A stretch of DNA of 64,000 nucleotides from Phycisphaerae bacterium (lineage in GTDB: Bacteria; Planctomycetota; Phycisphaerae; Sedimentisphaerales; UBA12454). The notes below the pieces were generated by a model. The model had not been told where the DNA came from. It ran no database searches and was given only the letters and a program-made list of their open reading frames with translations. The stretch covers positions 124,001 through 188,000 of the forward strand of contig JBAZHC010000005.1 in NCBI GenBank assembly GCA_041652575.1, given 5' to 3'. Position numbers and translations under genes: made by a program. Positions 9,190 through 17,603 of this stretch are shown one piece after another (position 1 is the stretch's first letter; each line of letters begins with the position of its first letter).

Positions 9190-12186
9190 TTAATAGTTAC
9201 GATCCGTCGGGGAATCCAGCCCCATAAACGTCTTTGAGCCGAATCCGAGCTCGCCGACTCCTTCAGGCCATATATTAAGAACTATCGCCCGTCTGTCAAG
9301 GGATTCGTCGATACTGTAGGTAAGACCGTAATAAAGCCTGTGATAGCGCCTGATGAGGGAGACCTGGCTGGTTATTCTCTTTTTGGTTTTGAAATCATAC
9401 TGATGAGCCATGGAAATCATATAACGCGGATTAAGTTTGTATGTCATCGCGAACGTAAATGCGTTTGAGCCGTTTTCATCCTCATTTTGCACGTTTTTCA
9501 GGTATCTCATGCCGATATAATAGCTCAGATTCGGCCATACCAGCCGGGACAAGCCTATATTGAACTGCTCAAGCTCGTTGTCCTTGGTGCCGTAATTCAG
9601 GTCGCTCAAAATAGCCGTTGTATCGCTTAGCCGCCAGATGTAATCGGCGTTGAAGCTGTCCTTCTGCGGACCGAAAAGCTGAAACCGCCTGTACCCGGCT
9701 AAATCACCGTTGGAAATCGCCGGCACTGATAAAACCGAAAGCGGAATAAGCGGATTGTTCCAGAGAGCATTGTCGGGTCTGTCTATATCGGAGTTGTCGT
9801 TGCTGACCATGGTATATTCCATTTTCAAGCGCATCCAGTCGAGACTCCTGCGTTTCTCGCCCTGGCCGCGTTTGGTCTGCCACCGCTGCAGAACGCCGAG
9901 AGTGTAAGTATCCTTCTGTTCGACTACATCGTCGCTTTCAGCAAAAATAGCGGCGTTCGCATACGGCTTTATAATATGACGAATGCCGTCGATGTCCCAG
10001 AACTTCGATTGGATATTTGGGTAGGTTCGCCAGTATTGAGTCGATGTTCTTACGCCGGCCTCGCCGATGAAAACATTCTGCTGGCCGAAGTTCGAACCTG
10101 TTCCGGTAGTTATGCCGCGGTCAAAACCGCTTCTGTCGTCGTAGCCGAATGTGCCGGCTATATAAGGCACGATATTGCCGGAGGCGAACTTGACCGGCAT
10201 ATCAATTTCGGTGCGAGTCGAACCGAATGTGAAATATTCGTTTGAAATGTTCAGGCCGTGGTCTTTGCCGGTTCGCTGGCGGAATCTGCCTACGGAACTG
10301 TCGCTATATAAGGTAAACTTGTCGCTAAAAAGCGACTGCCCCTTTAAATGATATTGTGCCGAAGGAAGTTCTTCGAGCTGGTCGGCAAAGTCGTTTATCC
10401 GCCATTTGCCGAGTATCGCGAAGGCCTGGTTGTCTTTAAGCCACTTCAGATGTATAAGGGTTTCCCGTTCTTTGCCGTTCATGAATTCACTGCGGCGGAA
10501 GGATTCGAGATAATTTTCGTCAGATTGATAGCTGGATTCAAGCGTAAGCTGCCAGTGGTAGGGCAGAAATTGCCTGTGCTGGAAATCGACCATGCCCCTT
10601 AACTTATCTTCAGGTTTGTCGTTTTGCCTGTCTCTGCCAAGGTCGTCTTTGCCGCGGTCGTTAATTACATAGCCATCGATATGGCCGAAATAAGTGTCTC
10701 TTTCGTATTTTATAGCGCCGCCTATTCCTGTGCCTCGTTTGGAATAGTAATCATACATAAGACTCGAATCAACGCCCGGCAGTTCACGGAGCCCAAGAAC
10801 TCTTGCAAGAAACCATTCGGTCTCGATAGATGTACCGAAAGTATTGTCGCGGGCAAACTGCACTCTCCTGATAGGAATGTCGGGCCTCTCGAAGTCGCCG
10901 CTGAGTTTCGGCCAATAAAAAACTGTCCGGTTATCGACCTTCAGCTTGACATCTTTCATCATAACATCGTAGCTTTGATTACCGAGCTGGTCTGTCTGCT
11001 GGTCAACGACAGTACTATCGGCGATATAAATCTCCGATGCTGTCGCCGAAATTTTGGGCACATAAAATTCACTGCTCGTAAGTGTTACATTGCTGCCGGC
11101 AAATTTATTTTCGGAAACCTGTTTGAGTTTCGCCGCTCTTGCGTAAACCGGTATTCCGCGCGACGGGTCGAATGTCCGCATAACTGCGTTTATGACAAGG
11201 GCCTGTTTCTTCTGGAAATCGTAATAGACTTCATCGGCGCGAATCGTTCTGCTGCCTTCGGTCATAACTATATCGCCGCGGAGATAAACAGCTTTTACCG
11301 TGTTATCGACCGGCAAAAGGTCCTTGTTTTTATTCGGGTCGCTTGTTTTGCCGGCGTAGAAGATAACCGCGCTGTCAGCCTGGAACTCAAGCAGTCTGCC
11401 GCTTTCATCCTGTTTCTGCCACAGGTAGAACCTGTTTAAAACTGTCGCTATATTTGTGCCGTCAGCAAGATTTTCATTTGTGATTCTGACCGGTTTGTCC
11501 GTAGCGCTGCTTATATTGACAGGATACTGAAATTTAGGAGCGGCCGCCGCAGGCACTGCCGGTGCCGCGGGCTGTTGCGGCTGCCCTTTGCGGCCGGTTG
11601 TGTCCGTGCCGAAAACTTTTTCAAAAATGTTCGGCGCAGCGGGCTGCTGCTGAACAATGGCCGCTTTTTCTTCCGGCGGTAATTCTATCTGATGAGTTGC
11701 CACAAGTGCATTGTGATATATCAGGCTCGTACGCGGGTCTTCTGTGATTCGTTTCTCGGCCGTCGCAAAAATTTCACCTGCCACCTGAAATTTCGTAACC
11801 AGCGACTCAGCGCCTTCCATTATTGGACGGCTCATATCGACGCCGGATGTCTTCGAACCCAAACCCGCCTCGACGGTTACCTTGTCCTGCAGATAAACAG
11901 TTACATTGTGTTCGACATATTTAACGCCACGGTCATCGGTGGTAACGCTGTTGATCCAGACGACAGCCTGGTTGCTTTTTAATTTGTTATCGCCTATGAC
12001 AAGGTCGAAGCCATCGTTGAATACAAGAATATGTTCTCCGCCGGAAACCTGGTAGCTTGTTACCGTTCCCCCGCGAAGATGCAGGTCATCGGCGCCGAAA
12101 ATTTGAGCTTTGCCGGAGTCAATTGCCAATAGACCTTCCGTGCAAAATAACAATATCACTATAAGGCAGATAATCCGTTTACGCAT
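9190..12186 (-). CDS. lptD: LptD/OstA-like outer-membrane LPS assembly protein
   Basis: The product is a large secreted protein of 998 residues. I place the start at the ATG at 12186, where the upstream strand carries GGAGG three bases ahead and the protein begins with a clean signal peptide (MRKRIICLIVILLFCTEGLLA). A TTG 27 nt further upstream would put the signal helix internally. The first ~430 residues look like the OstA/LptA beta-jellyroll (TNENLADGTNIATVLN, GDIVMTEGSRTIRADEVYYD). The rest is rich in alternating beta strands ending in aromatic residues (RYHRLYYGLTYSIDESLD), as in the LptD barrel. By family it inserts LPS into the outer leaflet. No cysteine pattern of proteobacterial LptD is evident, and overall similarity is probably low. 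Confidence 0.75.
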   Translation of the reverse strand: MRKRIICLIVILLFCTEGLLAIDSGKAQIFGADDLHLRGGTVTSYQVSGGEHILVFNDGFDLVIGDNKLKSNQAVVWINSVTTDDRGVKYVEHNVTVYLQDKVTVEAGLGSKTSGVDMSRPIMEGAESLVTKFQVAGEIFATAEKRITEDPRTSLIYHNALVATHQIELPPEEKAAIVQQQPAAPNIFEKVFGTDTTGRKGQPQQPAAPAVPAAAAPKFQYPVNISSATDKPVRITNENLADGTNIATVLNRFYLWQKQDESGRLLEFQADSAVIFYAGKTSDPNKNKDLLPVDNTVKAVYLRGDIVMTEGSRTIRADEVYYDFQKKQALVINAVMRTFDPSRGIPVYARAAKLKQVSENKFAGSNVTLTSSEFYVPKISATASEIYIADSTVVDQQTDQLGNQSYDVMMKDVKLKVDNRTVFYWPKLSGDFERPDIPIRRVQFARDNTFGTSIETEWFLARVLGLRELPGVDSSLMYDYYSKRGTGIGGAIKYERDTYFGHIDGYVINDRGKDDLGRDRQNDKPEDKLRGMVDFQHRQFLPYHWQLTLESSYQSDENYLESFRRSEFMNGKERETLIHLKWLKDNQAFAILGKWRINDFADQLEELPSAQYHLKGQSLFSDKFTLYSDSSVGRFRQRTGKDHGLNISNEYFTFGSTRTEIDMPVKFASGNIVPYIAGTFGYDDRSGFDRGITTGTGSNFGQQNVFIGEAGVRTSTQYWRTYPNIQSKFWDIDGIRHIIKPYANAAIFAESDDVVEQKDTYTLGVLQRWQTKRGQGEKRRSLDWMRLKMEYTMVSNDNSDIDRPDNALWNNPLIPLSVLSVPAISNGDLAGYRRFQLFGPQKDSFNADYIWRLSDTTAILSDLNYGTKDNELEQFNIGLSRLVWPNLSYYIGMRYLKNVQNEDENGSNAFTFAMTYKLNPRYMISMAHQYDFKTKKRITSQVSLIRRYHRLYYGLTYSIDESLDRRAIVLNIWPEGVGELGFGSKTFMGLDSPTDRNY

Positions 12187-12347
12187 ATGCCTCCAGAAAA
12201 CAAAACGCCTCAATTGCCAGTGATTATAGCTATACTAATTCATAAATCCAGCCATAAATCCCAAAAAACCGCAATAATAATACTGATAACAGCAATATAT
12301 AACCTATAGTCCGATAAAGTGTTGTGGAAATAATTAGCAGTTATCAG

Positions 12348-12376
12348 TTGTCAAAAGATAACTTTGAACTTATTAT
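12348..12376 (+). promoter_or_regulatory. Candidate sigma70 promoter for the small gene at 12410
   Basis: TTGTCA (12348-12353) and TATTAT (12371-12376) are separated by 17 nt, each one mismatch from consensus. A start of transcription near 12383 would give a leader of about 27 nt to the ATG at 12410. The divergent lptD gene begins about 160 nt away. Confidence 0.5.
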
Positions 12377-12409
12377 CAAAACAAAATTACATTAAAGGAA
12401 TTTGTTAAA

Positions 12410-12670
12410 ATGGGCAAAATGTTCAGCGGATATCAGCAGAAAGTCATCAGGGATTACTACAGCAACATCGACAAAATCGCACTGACGAAGCTGTCTGAGC
12501 TGGTAACTGAAATATTTCTTGCCGAAAGCAGGGAAAAGAAAGCAAAACTCTGGCAAAGGGTTGAAATGGCTCTGAAGAAGTTGAAAATCCCCCAGCCGGT
12601 CATAGAACATATTTTGAAACAAAAAGACCCGCAAGTCCTGGCCAAAAATATCAACGACTGGATGAAATAA
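12410..12670 (+). CDS. Small conserved-looking helical protein of unknown function
   Basis: The 86-residue product starts MGKMFSGYQQKVIRDYYSN and is predicted to be almost entirely helical and rich in Lys, with no signal peptide, membrane segment or cysteine. An AAAGGA ribosome site lies about 10 nt before the ATG, and a promoter-like sequence lies upstream at 12348-12376. Codon use looks like that of neighbouring genes. I do not recognise the family. It is monocistronic and converges on the minus-strand secretion cassette with a 2-nt gap to the Cys-rich frame. Confidence 0.75.
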   Translation: MGKMFSGYQQKVIRDYYSNIDKIALTKLSELVTEIFLAESREKKAKLWQRVEMALKKLKIPQPVIEHILKQKDPQVLAKNINDWMK

Positions 12671-12672
12671 TG

Positions 12673-12843
12673 CTATTTTCCGCCGCCGCAGCATAGTTCC
12701 ATAGTATAGTCATAAGGAGTTTGACAGTTACAGCACTCTATTGTCGGGCCCCTGGCCGAGGTGTCGTTGACGCAGGTGTACATATGCGGACACTCTGGCG
12801 ATGCATCTCCACAAGAACTCGGGACAGACTCCTGGATAGTCAT
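12673..12843 (-). CDS. Possible 56-residue cysteine-rich peptide
   Basis: A frame from ATG 12843 to TAG 12673 encodes a peptide with eight cysteines, including CPHMYTC, CCNCQTPYDY and CCGGG near the end. It has no signal peptide and only a weak ribosome site (AAGAGA about 17 nt upstream). It lies 40 nt after the propeller-like gene, at the end of the secretion cassette. Its Cys-Cys pairs resemble those of the phospholipase-like protein two genes upstream, so it may be a real small product or the leftover end of a longer Cys-rich gene. Confidence 0.4.
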   Translation of the reverse strand: MTIQESVPSSCGDASPECPHMYTCVNDTSARGPTIECCNCQTPYDYTMELCCGGGK

Positions 12844-12883
12844 TATTTTTGTTCGGTCTCTTATAACCTATATTTTATTACAA

Positions 12884-14122
12884 TTATGGCCTCTTGAGTT
12901 CAAAAGCAACAGCTTTAGCTTTAGTAAGGGCACCTTGAAAAGGACCACACAAAACTACGAATCCTTTATTTTCTGTACATATAATATTAATGTTGAAGCT
13001 GCCAAATACTGTCGTCTTGTCTATTGAAGCTCGCCCTAACTCATTCCCTTTCTCGTCATATTGACGTATCATCAACCCAGATGATTCCAACCAGTTTGCT
13101 ACAACAAAACCACCCCCCGGAATACTTTCAATTCCAGAAAATGCCAGTGTATTAACAGATTTACTTATTTGACTTTTCTTTAATGACTCCAATGTTGGAG
13201 TAAATATCTCAAACCAGCAATCCGTAGATCTCATGGTTTCGCTCATGTCATACACCACTACAAAATTACCCGAGTCAAGCTGGCACACCTGAGGATAGGC
13301 ATAGGGGCTAAGGTTACCTCCGGAAAACATGTTTTCGGCCAATATTTGGCCATCGGCATTATACTTTATCATACAAATGTTGTGCCTTATAGCGGCGACA
13401 TCTTCACTTTTGTCCATAAAAAAAGATAATCCAACTACCAAAAATTCTCCTTTTTCACTTAGTGGGATACCATCAGTGAAAATGTTGTTTTCTCCGAATT
13501 TGTATATTTTTTTCCAGAGCCTATTTCCTTGTGGATCAGCTTTAATAACCAGACCATTCCCATTAGCATCCTTGCCGATTAAAAGGATATTATCATCAAG
13601 AAGACTTGTCATTTTCAATATTAGAATATCTTTTTCTTCCTGATTTTCCTCTGCAATTAATTTAGCATTCTTCTTTGTTCCTTCCACGTCAGTCTGCATG
13701 AGAGACATTTCTTTCGCAGGCAGCTTTCCAAAACTACCTACCATAAAAATATCACCATTTTCGGATATTTTTAAACCTCTGGTTGGCCACAAATCTCCTA
13801 TCGCGGAACATTCTTTTATAGTACCTTCCTTAAGGATAGTCTCCTTAGTTTTCTCGCCATCTGGTGAGATTTCCCAAATCCACACTTTGCCGCGAAAGTT
13901 AGGGTCTACGGGACGAAAGGAGCTGCCTAAGACTACTATCCTGTTAGTTTTTCTGCAGAAGGTCGCCATATGTGGGGCATATGTAACATTGTCATCTACT
14001 GAATACTCCTTCTGCCATAATATTTTTAACGACGGAAAATTACTTTCAGCCATAACGTAATTTACGTTTGTGAATCCAAATAGAATAATAACAATTATAT
14101 TTATTTGTGTAAATGTTTTCAT
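12884..14122 (-). CDS. Secreted beta-propeller-like protein of unknown function
   Basis: The product has 412 residues with an N-terminal signal peptide (MKTFTQINIIVIILFGFTNV, cleavage probably after VMA). The mature part is a run of short beta motifs of the type DNGDIFMVGS, GKDANGNGLVIKADPQGN, ESIPGGGFVVANWLE and YDEKGNELG. These recur about every 45-50 residues, as in PQQ/Kelch-like beta-propellers in which each blade reports a value. I see no catalytic motif. It follows the phospholipase-like gene after 91 nt on the same strand and probably belongs to the same unit. An extracellular binding or scaffold role is inference only. Confidence 0.8.
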   Translation of the reverse strand: MKTFTQINIIVIILFGFTNVNYVMAESNFPSLKILWQKEYSVDDNVTYAPHMATFCRKTNRIVVLGSSFRPVDPNFRGKVWIWEISPDGEKTKETILKEGTIKECSAIGDLWPTRGLKISENGDIFMVGSFGKLPAKEMSLMQTDVEGTKKNAKLIAEENQEEKDILILKMTSLLDDNILLIGKDANGNGLVIKADPQGNRLWKKIYKFGENNIFTDGIPLSEKGEFLVVGLSFFMDKSEDVAAIRHNICMIKYNADGQILAENMFSGGNLSPYAYPQVCQLDSGNFVVVYDMSETMRSTDCWFEIFTPTLESLKKSQISKSVNTLAFSGIESIPGGGFVVANWLESSGLMIRQYDEKGNELGRASIDKTTVFGSFNINIICTENKGFVVLCGPFQGALTKAKAVAFELKRP

Positions 14123-14213
14123 TATTTGCTCCTTACATTTAAAGAGTAAAATATTCTATATGTTCTTTGCAATTCTCTGCTATGAATGATACCGTAAACA
14201 TCATCCATTTTCC

Positions 14214-15089
14214 CTAACAGTCGTTACAAGCACATTCAGTTACTTGGGCAGGTTTATAAAATAGATCGCCAAGCCCCAGGACTGCCATATAATAAACATT
14301 CCTCCAGCTATTACAAGGGTAGTAACAACCATCAGAGACGTTATCCAAGGAAGTACATACTGTTTCCATCTCATTATTGAAAGTACTATCGCACTCAGAT
14401 TTTCCCCTGCTACAATTACCATAACATAAATCGTGTGTATTGCAGGAACTAAGAAAACTGGAATAGGTACATCCTGCCGGGTTGTCTCCATTTTCCAGAG
14501 GAGCCGAACATCCGTTGGCTGTCGGCGACCTATCTGGGTTATCGACTTTTGAACAACTTTCTAATTCTTCATAGGTGCTGACTGTACGAAGGCAAGCCTG
14601 GCAGCCTCCGCCATCTTTGCACTTTTCGCAGTTGAAGCTGTCATTGCAGGATTCATTACAGCACTGATAGTTACCACAGCACTGCTTATTTGGGTCGCCA
14701 CCACAAACTTTACATTCTCCATCTATACAACTTTCACATTCATCAGGGTCGCACTTGGTAATAACGTTACCGCCGCAGCATTCCTGTGTATCAGTATTAT
14801 AAAGTTCTTCGCCATCGCAGCAGGCCTGGTTTCCATCAGGCGTTACACATTCATGATTGCAGCAAATTTTATCCCACGCACAGCATTCATCCTCTGCAGG
14901 TGTTTCGCCTTCACAGCACTCTTGTATAGAATGACCATACTGGTCTACCTGACATTTCCATTCCCATCGTCCGCTCTTCCAAATAAAGCAATGAATAGGA
15001 GAGGGAGGCGGGGTACATCCGAGGGTCGTTGTACATAAAATCTCAATAGTGAATAAACCTATTAAAATAAAAGTAGTTTGCTTTTTCAT
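14214..15089 (-). CDS. Secreted Cys-rich protein with a phospholipase A2-like domain
   Basis: The 291-residue product has a signal peptide ending near TLGC25; a lipoprotein is possible but the lipobox is poor. A remarkable Cys-rich segment (about 45-165) follows, with many CC, CxxC and CCGG pairs. The C-terminal part (about 190-262) carries SCNTHDLCYGNC at 215-226 followed by GKSECDSTFNNEM at 229-241. This matches the secreted phospholipase A2 core C-x-x-H-D-x-C-Y...K-x-x-C-D-x-x-F, with H219-D220 as the predicted dyad; ANGCSAPL could supply part of the calcium loop. Such enzymes hydrolyse the sn-2 ester of phospholipids outside the cell. The start overlaps the TPR gene by 4 nt, so the two are translationally coupled. 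Activity is inferred from the motif alone. Confidence 0.78.
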   Translation of the reverse strand: MKKQTTFILIGLFTIEILCTTTLGCTPPPSPIHCFIWKSGRWEWKCQVDQYGHSIQECCEGETPAEDECCAWDKICCNHECVTPDGNQACCDGEELYNTDTQECCGGNVITKCDPDECESCIDGECKVCGGDPNKQCCGNYQCCNESCNDSFNCEKCKDGGGCQACLRTVSTYEELESCSKVDNPDRSPTANGCSAPLENGDNPAGCTYSSFLSSCNTHDLCYGNCSRGKSECDSTFNNEMETVCTSLDNVSDGCYYPCNSWRNVYYMAVLGLGDLFYKPAQVTECACNDC

Positions 15090-17002
15090 TTTTTACATCT
15101 CCCACACTGCTCGAATATCCTGTTTATACGTACCGCTCCGCAACCATCGAGCCCGGTGTTCATTAAATACAATCCGAAACACGCGCACGCCTCGGTTATC
15201 CGCTCCTGCTTAATAAAAATCTCGCCCAAATGCAGCGCTGCGTAATTATTTAAGCCATTTGTATAATTATCCATCAGATTTTTATACTCTTCTTCAATTA
15301 TCAAATCCGCTTCCGCCGCAGGTAATTGTCCCGATGCCTTTAATTTCTCAAAGCCATCCGCTATCATCAACTGCATACTTGCGGCATGTATGAATTCAGG
15401 AGCAATTTGCAGTAATTTATCTGCATACTCCATGGTTTTATCAATATTGCCTAATCTGGAATTTACTACCGCCGCAAGATAATACGCCAGCGTTTTATTG
15501 TCGGTATCTTGAATTTTATTCAGGACTCTTTCATCGAGTATTTGTGCAGACAATTGTAATAATTTACGGCATGCCTCATTTTTTATTGCGAAATCATAAC
15601 ATGTATCATAACATTTTTCCGCTATAAACAATAAAGTCTCTGCCAAATATGGGCTTTCATTGTAATCGGCAATCAGTTCATCTATACCGATTTTAGTCTC
15701 ATTATAATCCAGCGAGCTAATGGCGATTAAAGTATCCAAACTTGCCAAATCTATTTCCGCCTTGTCGCTGAAATTACTCTCCGGCTGAATATCTATTATT
15801 CTTTGATAAATTATTTTTGCCTCTTCGTATTTATCGGCCCATTCATATCTTCTCCCGATTTCCTCCATAGTTTCCAGCAATTCAGGATTATTGATAAAGT
15901 TGGCTATAACATTTTCTGTATCTGCCTGTAAACTTTCTGTTTCATCTGAGACAATTTTCAGGCAAATGCTTGTTCTCTCAATTCCTGTTTGTACTTTGTT
16001 CTCAATCTTATTTTTTGGGTACTCCTGTAATATTAATCCGAAAATATTTGCCGCCTGTGCATAGTTAACATTCCATTCATATCTTCTGGCTATCCAGTAA
16101 AGAGCTTCCGGCATGTCCGGATGATTGTTATAATCCGCGACAAATTTGTTTAATGCTGAATTTGAATCTTCAATTCTATCTAACGCTATTAATGAATGTA
16201 TCTGTGCCTTGTTGAATCCAAATTGTGCATTGACAGTATTATTGTTTTCGGGATATTTCTCAAGAAGTTCCTGATAAACATTTTTTTCCTCTTCATACCT
16301 GTTCGCATACCCGTATCTATTAGCTATCCAGTACAATGTATCTGCTAAATCCGCATTCTCCGCAAACTCCTCGATCAATTTTGCATAAGATTCTCTCGAC
16401 TCTTTATACATTCCCTGCTTTATGAGCGCGAGAATCTCCGTCCTCGCAGCCCCTAATTGCGCCTTGCCTTTTAATTTTTCATCGGACGTAAACTGTATTA
16501 TCCGCCTGAAAATTTCTTTTGAATCTTCATACTGATTGTCCTGTGACCATTCGTAACTTCGAGCGATTCGATATAGCATCTGCGGCAAATCCGGCAGACT
16601 GTAAAAATCCGCTGCCAGCTTATTCAGGGCCGTTTTAGCCTCGTCGAATTTTTGTGCTGCTATAAAAGCCTGAATCTCCGAACCCAGATAACACATCCGT
16701 GCGCTATTTACGATTGTATTGTCCGGATATTTCTGAATTATTTGCTGATAAAGATTTTGTTCCTCATTGTATCTGCCTGTCCAGCCGTAACTCCATGCAA
16801 TCCAATAAAGCGCCTCCGGCAAAAAACTATCCTGCGAATAATCGGAAATAATTTGGTTAATACTTTTTGAGGCAGCTTCTGTTTGGCCCTTGTTTATTAA
16901 GTCGATTACATCATTTTTAGTCTGATTTAAATCGCCGCCAAATGAAATACCAGATAGCAGGCCGACTAAGAGCGCACTTACTAATAGAAGTTTTCCACAC
17001 AT
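15086..17002 (-). CDS. Secreted tetratricopeptide-repeat protein
   Basis: The 638-residue protein has a signal peptide (MCGKLLLVSALLVGLLSGIS) and then about seven repeats of some 62 residues. Each contains an ALYWIA.RY(E/G)W helix and an E.A..I(Y/F)..I(I)..YP..N helix, the latter typical of YbgF/BamD-like tetratricopeptide pairs. The repeats are so regular (MLYRIARSYEW, TLYWIANRYGY, ALYWIARRYEW) that recent internal duplication is likely. An AAGGAG ribosome site 7 nt ahead supports the ATG at 17002. It heads the cassette with the phospholipase-like and propeller-like genes, and a promoter and operator-like palindrome sit 74-121 nt upstream. A periplasmic scaffold role is inferred. Confidence 0.88.
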   Translation of the reverse strand: MCGKLLLVSALLVGLLSGISFGGDLNQTKNDVIDLINKGQTEAASKSINQIISDYSQDSFLPEALYWIAWSYGWTGRYNEEQNLYQQIIQKYPDNTIVNSARMCYLGSEIQAFIAAQKFDEAKTALNKLAADFYSLPDLPQMLYRIARSYEWSQDNQYEDSKEIFRRIIQFTSDEKLKGKAQLGAARTEILALIKQGMYKESRESYAKLIEEFAENADLADTLYWIANRYGYANRYEEEKNVYQELLEKYPENNNTVNAQFGFNKAQIHSLIALDRIEDSNSALNKFVADYNNHPDMPEALYWIARRYEWNVNYAQAANIFGLILQEYPKNKIENKVQTGIERTSICLKIVSDETESLQADTENVIANFINNPELLETMEEIGRRYEWADKYEEAKIIYQRIIDIQPESNFSDKAEIDLASLDTLIAISSLDYNETKIGIDELIADYNESPYLAETLLFIAEKCYDTCYDFAIKNEACRKLLQLSAQILDERVLNKIQDTDNKTLAYYLAAVVNSRLGNIDKTMEYADKLLQIAPEFIHAASMQLMIADGFEKLKASGQLPAAEADLIIEEEYKNLMDNYTNGLNNYAALHLGEIFIKQERITEACACFGLYLMNTGLDGCGAVRINRIFEQCGRCKK

Positions 17003-17075
17003 TTTAAAACTCCTTCTAAATTCTTTTATCTGTTCTTGATGTTCCTGATGTCTCTCTCGGAAAAAACATTTACAA

Positions 17076-17087
17076 GTAAACGCTTAC
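17076..17087. promoter_or_regulatory. LacI-type operator candidate at the head of the TPR/PLA2 cassette
   Basis: GTAAACGCTTAC is an inverted repeat around a central CG with five of six positions paired (GTAAAC against GTAAGC). That is the architecture of LacI/GalR-family operators. It lies just downstream of the candidate -10 box at 17096-17101, over the expected transcription start, where a bound repressor would block initiation. No cognate regulator gene is present in the window. Confidence 0.45.
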
Positions 17088-17095
17088 CTAAAGAT

Positions 17096-17123
17096 ATAAT
17101 ATACTTTTAAATTCGGCTGTCAA
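17096..17123 (-). promoter_or_regulatory. Near-consensus sigma70 promoter of the TPR/PLA2 cassette
   Basis: On the minus strand TTGACA (17118-17123) is followed after 16 nt by TATTAT (17096-17101). The -35 is perfect and the -10 has one mismatch. Transcription would begin near 17089, giving a leader of roughly 87 nt before the ATG at 17002, with the operator-like palindrome at its start. Confidence 0.6.
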
Positions 17124-17603
17124 CATTTTTTTGGGGGGTATAAATCTGTTATAAATGTATTGTCCGGCTTATTATGCCATTGTGGGTGGATTATTCACTA
17201 TCCCCCAAAAAAATATTAATAATTTTTAAAAAATTCAAGATAAAACCGATGTAAACGGACATAACATTTTATTATATAAATAGTTATATAAATTAAAAAA
17301 TTGAGAGTTTTGAATATATTCTTCCTCTTTTTTAATAAAAAATTTATTGAATCTTGCCATTGGCGTCATCGTCAAAGCAGAGAAATGCATTCATTGTTGG
17401 CAGGGTGGTTTGTTACATATCTCAGGCAGCGGCAGGAGCCGCATTTATATCAAGAATACGCTCTCCTATAAATCACAGTAAAGCTGGAGAAAAATAACGT
17501 GTTTTGCCGATAAAATTTGGTATGGCGTCGCAATAAGTTTGCGCGCATAATGCAGAATATTACTTTTTTATAGGACCTTTGGAAATTTTTTGTGAGGTGA
17601 ACG
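17124..17603. other. AT-rich gene-free region upstream of ftsK
   Basis: About 480 nt separate the cassette promoter from ftsK. The first half is strongly AT-rich with A/T runs; the second half holds a small perfect hairpin, GCGGC-AGGA-GCCGC, at 17429-17442. No open frame of convincing composition and no recognisable RNA gene was found. It presumably contains the ftsK promoter, which I could not locate with confidence. Confidence 0.5.
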
